Below are positions 8,374 to 13,798 of a stretch of 21,352 nt of DNA, piece after piece. The stretch comes from Pontimonas sp. (GTDB lineage: Bacteria; Actinomycetota; Actinomycetes; Actinomycetales; Microbacteriaceae). Position 1 is the first letter of the stretch. Every line of letters starts with the position of its first letter. A program made the translations under genes and the position numbers. The stretch spans positions 1 through 21,352 of the forward strand of contig JAIOWV010000007.1 in the NCBI GenBank assembly GCA_021741945.1. Reading direction: 5' to 3'. The notes under the pieces are model-generated. The model worked only from the letters and a program-made list of their open reading frames with translations. It had not been told where the DNA came from and did no database searches.

Positions 8374-9573
8374 ATGAGCCAGTCCATGACAAAGAAGCAA
8401 ACGTTGTCATGGCTGCGCAATGTCTCCGGAGAAATGGCAACAGCCACGCTCGCCAGGCTGGACGCCACACTGCCCTGGTATCGCGATATGCCCCCGGGCC
8501 GTCGTTCAGCGGTGGGCCTTGTCGCCCAGACGGGCATCAGCTCGTTTATTAGTTGGTATGAAAACCCAGAGTCCACGCCGTGGATCGCCTCCGACGTCTT
8601 CGGCGTCGCACCCAGAGAGCTACTGCGCTCAGTGAGCCTTCAACAAACCCTGCAGCTCATTAAGGTCACTGTCGAGGTGGTCGAAGACCACCTTCGCGAC
8701 GCTCCGGAGGATCTTCGCGAAGCGATTCTTCTGTATTCCCGTGAGATTGCCTTTGGGGCGGCAGATGTCTATGCCAGAGCCGCAGAAGCCAGGGGGCTCT
8801 GGGATGCAAGGTTGGAAGCATTAGTCGTCGATTCGATTCTGAGCGGTGAATACGACCAAGAGCTCCCTTCCCGCATCGCGGCACTCGGCTGGACTGGTCA
8901 CGGGGAAGTGTGTGTCCTCGTGGGAACGAGCCCTCGCATGGTGGATGTCGATCAGATTAGGCGGACCGCCCGCCACCACAATGCGGATGTTTTGGTCGGC
9001 GTTCAGGGAAATCGCCTCGTGGTGGTGATTGGCCGTCGAATCGACGATGACGACCACGCGAAGCGCGAGCAGCACAGTTTTGTCGCAATCGCCCAAGCAC
9101 TCGATGAGAGCTTTGGTCCAGGCCACTTCGTGATTGGGCCTACCGTTCCCGCTGTCGTGGACGCTGTGAAGAGCGCCAAGGCAGCGCTCGCCGGGTTCTC
9201 GGTGGCAAAGAGCTGGCGAAACGCTGGCCGCCCGCTAGCGGCGGATGACCTGCTGCCTGAGCGGTCTCTCGCTGGAGACCCGTTAGCCCGGCGGAAGTTA
9301 ATAGCGAGCATTTATGAGCCCCTGCGCGATCACCCACTAGATCTGTTGGGAACCGTCTGGACCTACTTTGAGACGGGGCACTCTCTCGAGGCGACCGCCC
9401 GCGAGCTCTTTGTGCACCCAAACACCGTGCGCTATCGCTTGAAAAAGGTCTCTGAAGTCCTCGATTGGGACCCGGGCGCTCCTCGAGACGCGCTAACCCT
9501 GCATTTGGCCATCATCCTGGGTGCGATGAGCGAACCCAATACCCCGTCGCCAGCTCCGGGTAGGTCGCTGTAG
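8374..9573 (+). CDS. fasR: PucR-type transcriptional regulator, FasR-like regulator of fatty acid synthesis
   Basis: This 399-residue protein has the PucR C-terminal helix-turn-helix at about 322-363 (LLGTVWTYFETGHSLEATAR, then HPNTVRYRLKKV). A central region at about 170-225 resembles the GGDEF-like sensor part of this family, and the N-terminal 150 residues form a helical domain. In Streptomyces coelicolor a PucR-family protein, FasR, encoded directly before fabD-fabH-acpP-fabF, activates that operon. The identical placement here makes the same job very likely. The ATG at 8374 has GAGGAA in front. It follows aceE by 32 bases on the same strand, so read-through from aceE is possible. Its stop codon lies inside an inverted repeat that may be its own binding site. 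Confidence 0.88.
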   Translation: MSQSMTKKQTLSWLRNVSGEMATATLARLDATLPWYRDMPPGRRSAVGLVAQTGISSFISWYENPESTPWIASDVFGVAPRELLRSVSLQQTLQLIKVTVEVVEDHLRDAPEDLREAILLYSREIAFGAADVYARAAEARGLWDARLEALVVDSILSGEYDQELPSRIAALGWTGHGEVCVLVGTSPRMVDVDQIRRTARHHNADVLVGVQGNRLVVVIGRRIDDDDHAKREQHSFVAIAQALDESFGPGHFVIGPTVPAVVDAVKSAKAALAGFSVAKSWRNAGRPLAADDLLPERSLAGDPLARRKLIASIYEPLRDHPLDLLGTVWTYFETGHSLEATARELFVHPNTVRYRLKKVSEVLDWDPGAPRDALTLHLAIILGAMSEPNTPSPAPGRSL

Positions 9574-9604
9574 GTTGCCTACAGCGATATAGCGAAGTTG
9601 TAGG
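9565..9604 (+). promoter_or_regulatory. Inverted repeat before fabD, candidate FasR operator
   Basis: Arms TCGCTGTAGG (9565-9574) and CCTACAGCGA (9578-9587) are perfectly complementary and separated by TTG. A third TGTAGG half-site occurs at 9599-9604. There is no T-run afterwards, so it does not look like an intrinsic terminator. It overlaps the fasR stop codon and lies 65-88 bases before the fabD start. A weak -10 (TATAGC, 9588-9593) directly follows the repeat. Confidence 0.55.
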
Positions 9605-9652
9605 CCGGGTCGCACCAACGTTTTCGACGAAGCCCCCGAGAAACTGGAGTCT

Positions 9653-10570
9653 ATGTTTGTCATCGCCGCGCCTGGCCAAGGCTCTCAAAAGCCAGGCTTC
9701 CTCGAGCCCTGGCTTGATCACCCTGACTACCGGGCAACACTCACGGGTTGGTCCGCTGCCATTGGCGTTGACCTCGTTACCCACGGAACGACCAGTGACT
9801 TAGAAACAATTACCGACACAGCAATCGCGCAACCGCTCATCGTCGCTGCTGGCATCATGACCGGGCGCGCTCTGCTTGAGGCGCTTCCTGGTTCGACACC
9901 TCTTCAGATGGCCGGGCACTCGGTCGGGGAATTTACCGCTGCTGCGCTAGCCGGTGTTCTAACCGATGAGGATGCACTTCGGCTGGTCGCCCTTCGCGGA
10001 CGGGCGATGGCAGAAGCGTCTGCTCTGGAGCCCACCGGAATGAGCGCGGTGATTGGCGGAGAACCAGCGGATTTAGAACAGGCGCTTGGCCACCACGGAC
10101 TGTTTGCTGCGAACTTTAACGGCGGAGGGCAAACGGTGATCGCTGGCGCCAAAGACGCTCTCGCGCGTTTTGCCGAAGAGCCACCCCCTGGCACCCGGGT
10201 TATTCCGCTCAGCGTTGCAGGAGCCTTCCACACGCCGTACATGGCCTCGGCGGTCGCATCCTTAGCCGCCGCAGCTGCGGACTTAGCACCTGGTGAGCCG
10301 CAGTACCCGCTCTACACAAATCGTGATGGCTCGCTTGTCTCCTCCGGGGCTACCTACGTGTCCTATCTTGTGGACCAGGTCGCAAGGCCTGTTCGGTGGG
10401 ATTCCTGCATGGAATCGTTCGCTGGCAACGCAATCACCGGCATGATGGAGTTAGCTCCTGCTGGCGCACTCACTGGGCTTGCCAAACGGGGGCTGAAAGG
10501 GGTGCCGACTGTGGCAATCAATTCACCAGAGGACATTGCCCTCGCTCTCGAGATGGTGACTGGCGCATGA
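9653..10570 (+). CDS. fabD: Malonyl-CoA:ACP transacylase
   Basis: This 305-residue enzyme loads malonyl groups from CoA to acyl carrier protein, the first dedicated step of chain extension. The nucleophile elbow GHSVGE is at 88-93 (Ser90). ALRGRAMA supplies the conserved substrate arginine (about Arg115). The catalytic histidine is His193 in VAGAFHTPYM, and the oxyanion glutamine motif is APGQGSQKPG near the N-terminus. Length matches the family. The ATG at 9653 is preceded by ACTGGAG. The stop overlaps the fabH start (ATGA), so the two are translationally coupled. Confidence 0.97.
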   Translation: MFVIAAPGQGSQKPGFLEPWLDHPDYRATLTGWSAAIGVDLVTHGTTSDLETITDTAIAQPLIVAAGIMTGRALLEALPGSTPLQMAGHSVGEFTAAALAGVLTDEDALRLVALRGRAMAEASALEPTGMSAVIGGEPADLEQALGHHGLFAANFNGGGQTVIAGAKDALARFAEEPPPGTRVIPLSVAGAFHTPYMASAVASLAAAAADLAPGEPQYPLYTNRDGSLVSSGATYVSYLVDQVARPVRWDSCMESFAGNAITGMMELAPAGALTGLAKRGLKGVPTVAINSPEDIALALEMVTGA

Positions 10571-11568
10571 GCGAACTCCGTCAGTCCCATGGGCCGACTG
10601 GCACCCGGATCGTTTCTCTGGGCGCTGCCAGAGGGGACCTTGTTGTCTCCAACGACGACTTGGCTGGGCCGATTGATTCTTCCGACGAGTGGATTCGCCA
10701 GCGCACCGGGATCATCGAGCGTCGCCGTTCTAGTGCCGCACAGGGCGCTATTGACCTGGCGGAACGCGCAAGCACCGAAGCCATCAAGAAGGCGGGCATC
10801 AAGCCCACCGAGATCGGTGCAGTGATTGTTGCCACCATCTCGAACTCGGTCCAGACGCCCTCGCTCGCAGCGCTGCTAGCCGACCGCGTTGGGGCAACGC
10901 CCGCTGCCGCCTATGACATCTCCGCCGCCTGTGCTGGATATACCTACGGCATTGCCCAAGCCGATGCCCTCATTCGGGCAGGGGTTGCGCAGTATGTGCT
11001 GGTCGTTGGCGCTGAGAAGCTCAGTGACTTCGCTAAGCCCACCGACCGCAGCATCTCGTTCCTCTTGGGTGATGGTGCTGGCGCAGCGGTCGTAGGGCCC
11101 AGCGATTCTGTGGGAATTGGCCCCACTGTGTGGGGGTCCGATGGATCCAAGTGGGATGCGGTGGGCATGGACCGCACCATCAAAGAGGCGTTCGAGGACC
11201 CCGAGGGCGAGTTCCCGACCCTGCGACAGGACGGCCAAGCCGTCTTCCGGTGGGCCGTGTGGGAAATGGCCAAGGTCGCCCAGCAAGCGCTCGAGGTTTC
11301 CGGCATCTCGCCCGAGGAACTGACCGCCTTTGTGCCACACCAAGCCAACATGCGCATCATCGATGAGTTTGCCAAGCAGTTGGGTCTCCCCGATTCGGTC
11401 TTGATTGCGCGTGACATCCAGACCACCGGAAACACTTCAGCTGCGTCCATCCCCTTGGCCATGCACCGCCTGTTGGAGGAGCACCCCGAGGCCTCTGGCG
11501 GATATGCGCTCCAGATTGGATTTGGTGCCGGATTAGTCTTCGGCGCACAGGTCGTCCGACTCCCCTAG
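10567..11568 (+). CDS. fabH: Beta-ketoacyl-ACP synthase III
   Basis: This 333-residue initiating condensing enzyme of type II fatty acid synthesis joins a short acyl-CoA primer to malonyl-ACP. The catalytic triad is visible: Cys122 in SAACAGYTYG, His258 in VPHQANMRI and Asn289 in TTGNTSAASIP. The ATG at 10567 is chosen because it gives the usual start MSELRQSHGPTGTRIVSLGA; the frame stays open upstream only within fabD. The primer (acetyl or branched acyl) cannot be told from the sequence, but actinobacteria of this kind often make iso/anteiso fatty acids. Confidence 0.97.
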   Translation: MSELRQSHGPTGTRIVSLGAARGDLVVSNDDLAGPIDSSDEWIRQRTGIIERRRSSAAQGAIDLAERASTEAIKKAGIKPTEIGAVIVATISNSVQTPSLAALLADRVGATPAAAYDISAACAGYTYGIAQADALIRAGVAQYVLVVGAEKLSDFAKPTDRSISFLLGDGAGAAVVGPSDSVGIGPTVWGSDGSKWDAVGMDRTIKEAFEDPEGEFPTLRQDGQAVFRWAVWEMAKVAQQALEVSGISPEELTAFVPHQANMRIIDEFAKQLGLPDSVLIARDIQTTGNTSAASIPLAMHRLLEEHPEASGGYALQIGFGAGLVFGAQVVRLP

Positions 11569-11581
11569 ATATGGCACCCCG

Positions 11582-11599
11582 GGCTCTAAGATTGGAGCC
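11582..11599 (+). promoter_or_regulatory. Possible internal promoter / small hairpin before acpP
   Basis: TAAGAT (11587-11592) fits the TAnnnT -10 pattern and would start a transcript about 30 bases before acpP. The same bases lie in the loop of a short inverted repeat, GGCTC (11582-11586) and GAGCC (11595-11599). No good -35 box is seen, so this is tentative. Extra expression of the abundant carrier protein would explain it. Confidence 0.35.
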
Positions 11600-11628
11600 G
11601 TCCCGCAACACACAAGGAAGAGGAACCC

Positions 11629-11877
11629 ATGGCACACACAACTGAGGAAGTTTTGGCTGGACTCGCCGAGCTCATCAATGACGAGACAGGCATTTCTCCT
11701 GATCAGGTGACGCTGGAGAAGTCCTTCACCGATGATCTCGACATTGACTCCATCTCGATGATGACCATTGTCGTCAACGCCGAAGAGAAGTTTGATGTGA
11801 AAATCCCCGACGACGAGGTTAAGAACCTGACCACTGTCGGCGAAGCAGTGTCCTTCATCACCAAGGCGCAGGGCTAA
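11629..11877 (+). CDS. acpP: Acyl carrier protein
   Basis: This 82-residue acidic protein carries growing acyl chains on 4'-phosphopantetheine attached to Ser41 within DLDIDSISMM, the actinobacterial version of the DSL motif. The four-helix pattern and length are usual. The ATG at 11629 has a strong ribosome site (AAGGAAGAGG). It lies 60 bases after fabH and 24 bases before the fabF start, in the conserved fabD-fabH-acpP-fabF order. Confidence 0.97.
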   Translation: MAHTTEEVLAGLAELINDETGISPDQVTLEKSFTDDLDIDSISMMTIVVNAEEKFDVKIPDDEVKNLTTVGEAVSFITKAQG

Positions 11878-11901
11878 AGACCCCTCGTGGGGACCACACC
11901 G

Positions 11902-13134
11902 ATGACTACCGTCGTTGTCACAGGCATTGGAGCTACGTCACCACTCGGTGGTGACGTCGCCTCCACCTGGAAGGCACTTCTGGCGGGTGAGTCCGGTGTG
12001 AGCACCCTCGACTACGACTGGGTGCAGACCTACGACCTTCCGGTGACCTTTGCCGGTCAGGCCAAGGTGCGCCCCGAGACCGTTCTTGAGCGTCAAGAGT
12101 TCAAACGACTTGACCCCTCAGCACAGCTTGCCCTGATTTCTGCACGTGAAGCGTGGGCCGATGCCGGATCTCCCGATGTGGCACCTGAGAGAATCCTGGT
12201 CGATTACGCCACTGGCATCGGTGGTTTGTGGACTCTGCTGGATGGCTGGGACACGCTTCGCGAAAAAGGTCCCCGTCGGGTGTTACCGATGACCATCCCG
12301 ATGCTGATGCCAAACGCAGCCGCTGCCGCAGTCAGCATGGGTCTCGGAGCACGGGGCGGAGCCAGAACAGTCGTCTCCGCGTGCGCTTCAGGTACTGAAT
12401 CCATTGCCAACGCTTATGAACACCTCCAGCTGGGCCTTGCCGACATCGTTGTTGCTGGAGGAACCGAAGCAGTCATTCACCCCATGCCAATTGCCTCCTT
12501 TGCTGCGATGCAGGCGCTCTCGCGCAGAAATGATGAGCCCGCGCGGGCATCAAGGCCCTACGACGTCGATCGTGACGGGTTTGTCCTCGGTGAGGGGGCA
12601 GCAACGTTGGTTTTGGAGACTAAAGAGCACGCCGAGGCGCGTGGAGCTCGAATTTACGCGGAGCTTGCGGGAAGCGGTGTGACCAGTGACTCGTATCACA
12701 TCACTGCCCCAGACCCCGCGGGGTTGGGAGCATCTCGCGCGGTCATGGCGGCGCTGAAGCAAGCCGGTGCAACCCCCGACGATGTCACCCACATCAATGC
12801 TCACGCCACTTCAACCCCGGTGGGCGATATTGCCGAATACGCAGCACTGAAAGCAGTCTTTGGGGAGAGAACATCCTCTATTCCGGTCTCTGCCACCAAG
12901 GCAGCGACCGGCCACCTCCTTGGTGGCACGGGCGCTCTGGAAGCAGTCTTTGCCCTTCTTGCGGTCTATGAAAGAACTGCTCCCCCCACCATCAACTTGG
13001 AAAACCAAGACGAGCAGATTCCCCTGGATGTCGTCACATCCCCCAGAGACCTCGGATCAGGACCTCAGTTAGCGATTAGCAACTCGTTTGGTTTTGGCGG
13101 CCACAACGCTGTGGTCGCGTTCCGTAGCGCCTAA
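11902..13134 (+). CDS. fabF: Beta-ketoacyl-ACP synthase II
   Basis: This 410-residue elongating condensing enzyme of type II fatty acid synthesis condenses acyl-ACP with malonyl-ACP. Active-site residues are present: Cys161 in VVSACASGTES, His301 in NAHATSTPVGD, Lys333 and His338 in TKAATGHLLGG, and the C-terminal glycine loop SNSFGFGGHN. The ATG at 11902 gives the usual N-terminus MTTVVVTGIGATSPLGG; a GTG five codons earlier is possible but unlikely. It is the last gene of the fab operon. No clear terminator follows, so some read-through into the tetR unit is possible. Confidence 0.96.
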   Translation: MTTVVVTGIGATSPLGGDVASTWKALLAGESGVSTLDYDWVQTYDLPVTFAGQAKVRPETVLERQEFKRLDPSAQLALISAREAWADAGSPDVAPERILVDYATGIGGLWTLLDGWDTLREKGPRRVLPMTIPMLMPNAAAAAVSMGLGARGGARTVVSACASGTESIANAYEHLQLGLADIVVAGGTEAVIHPMPIASFAAMQALSRRNDEPARASRPYDVDRDGFVLGEGAATLVLETKEHAEARGARIYAELAGSGVTSDSYHITAPDPAGLGASRAVMAALKQAGATPDDVTHINAHATSTPVGDIAEYAALKAVFGERTSSIPVSATKAATGHLLGGTGALEAVFALLAVYERTAPPTINLENQDEQIPLDVVTSPRDLGSGPQLAISNSFGFGGHNAVVAFRSA

Positions 13135-13176
13135 CCTGATTGTTCATTTCCACAAAACTGGGAGTTCACTAAGAGA

Positions 13177-13192
13177 CTGACCATTTGGTCAG
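13177..13192 (+). promoter_or_regulatory. Palindrome before tetR, candidate TetR operator
   Basis: CTGACCATTTGGTCAG has 7-base complementary arms around two central T's and resembles TGACC-GGTCA operators of TetR-family repressors. It is centred about 41 bases before the GTG at 13226, where it would cover the -35 region. A related GTCA half-site follows at 13198-13201. Confidence 0.6.
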
Positions 13193-13212
13193 GATTAGTC
13201 AACATCCGGCCT

Positions 13213-13218
13213 TAGGCT
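13213..13218 (+). promoter_or_regulatory. Possible -10 box of tetR, giving a leaderless message
   Basis: TAGGCT fits the TAnnnT pattern and ends 7 bases before the GTG start at 13226, so transcription could begin at the start codon itself. The absence of a convincing ribosome site is consistent with a leaderless mRNA, common in actinobacteria. The -35 region is not recognisable. Confidence 0.4.
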
Positions 13219-13225
13219 CTCCCTC

Positions 13226-13798
13226 GTGTCTATTCGTGACGTGATTCTGGAGACCACTCTTCAGCTCATTGCCAAGCACGGAATTTCCGCAACGTCGCTT
13301 CAGGACATCGCTGCGGCGTCGTCCTGCTCAAAGGCGAATGTGCTCTATCACTTTTCTCACAAGGAACACCTGATCGATGAAGCCTTGACGAGCACACTCA
13401 GCGCAACAGCCGAGTTCATCGGCCGCTTCGAAGGCCAAGGTATTGCGACCCTTGACGATCGTCGCGACTTCATCGAGGGACTGGTTGATCTGCTCATCGC
13501 GCATCGTCGCGGTATTCACACGGTGATTACCCACCCATACCTCGGCGACTCGATTCCAGCCTTGACAAAGGCCCGCGAACTCATGACGAGGATGGCGAAC
13601 GTCGTCGCAGGAAGCGCCACAAGCGAACTCGACCGAATTCGATTTGGTATTGCAATAGCGGGCGTGACCTACGCGCTTGTGACCACAGAGATTCTGGAGC
13701 TTGCCACACTAGGTCCCACCGAACTCAAGACGTTTCTGACTGAGGCGCTTCAAGACATGGTCCTGCATTCAGCGGGCCCCCAGGTGGTGGTCAGCTAG
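13226..13798 (+). CDS. TetR-family transcriptional regulator
   Basis: This 190-residue protein has the N-terminal TetR DNA-binding domain: ILETTLQLIAKHGISATSLQ, then DIAAASSCSKANVLYHFSHK (residues about 7-47, the helix-turn-helix with the typical 'YHF..K' end). The rest is an all-helical ligand-binding domain that shows no specific family. It starts at a GTG and its stop codon abuts the GTG of the MMPL gene, so it is almost certainly the local regulator of the transporter pair downstream. The palindrome in front of it suggests autorepression. The ligand is unknown; a lipid or amphipathic compound is a guess from the neighbours. Confidence 0.9.
   Translation: MSIRDVILETTLQLIAKHGISATSLQDIAAASSCSKANVLYHFSHKEHLIDEALTSTLSATAEFIGRFEGQGIATLDDRRDFIEGLVDLLIAHRRGIHTVITHPYLGDSIPALTKARELMTRMANVVAGSATSELDRIRFGIAIAGVTYALVTTEILELATLGPTELKTFLTEALQDMVLHSAGPQVVVS

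Noticed and set aside
9565..9587. Inverted repeat at the end of fasR as an intrinsic terminator
   Set aside because: The bases after it (TATAGCGAAG) contain no T-run, and the loop of 3 with a third half-site downstream fits an operator better.
10396..10566. Upstream extension of the fabH frame
   Set aside because: The extra 57 codons lie inside fabD and give unrelated sequence; the ATGA overlap at 10567 gives the proper FabH start.
11881..11895. CCCC/GGGG inverted repeat before fabF as a regulatory hairpin
   Set aside because: Only four base pairs, partly overlapping the ribosome site; too short to support a claim.
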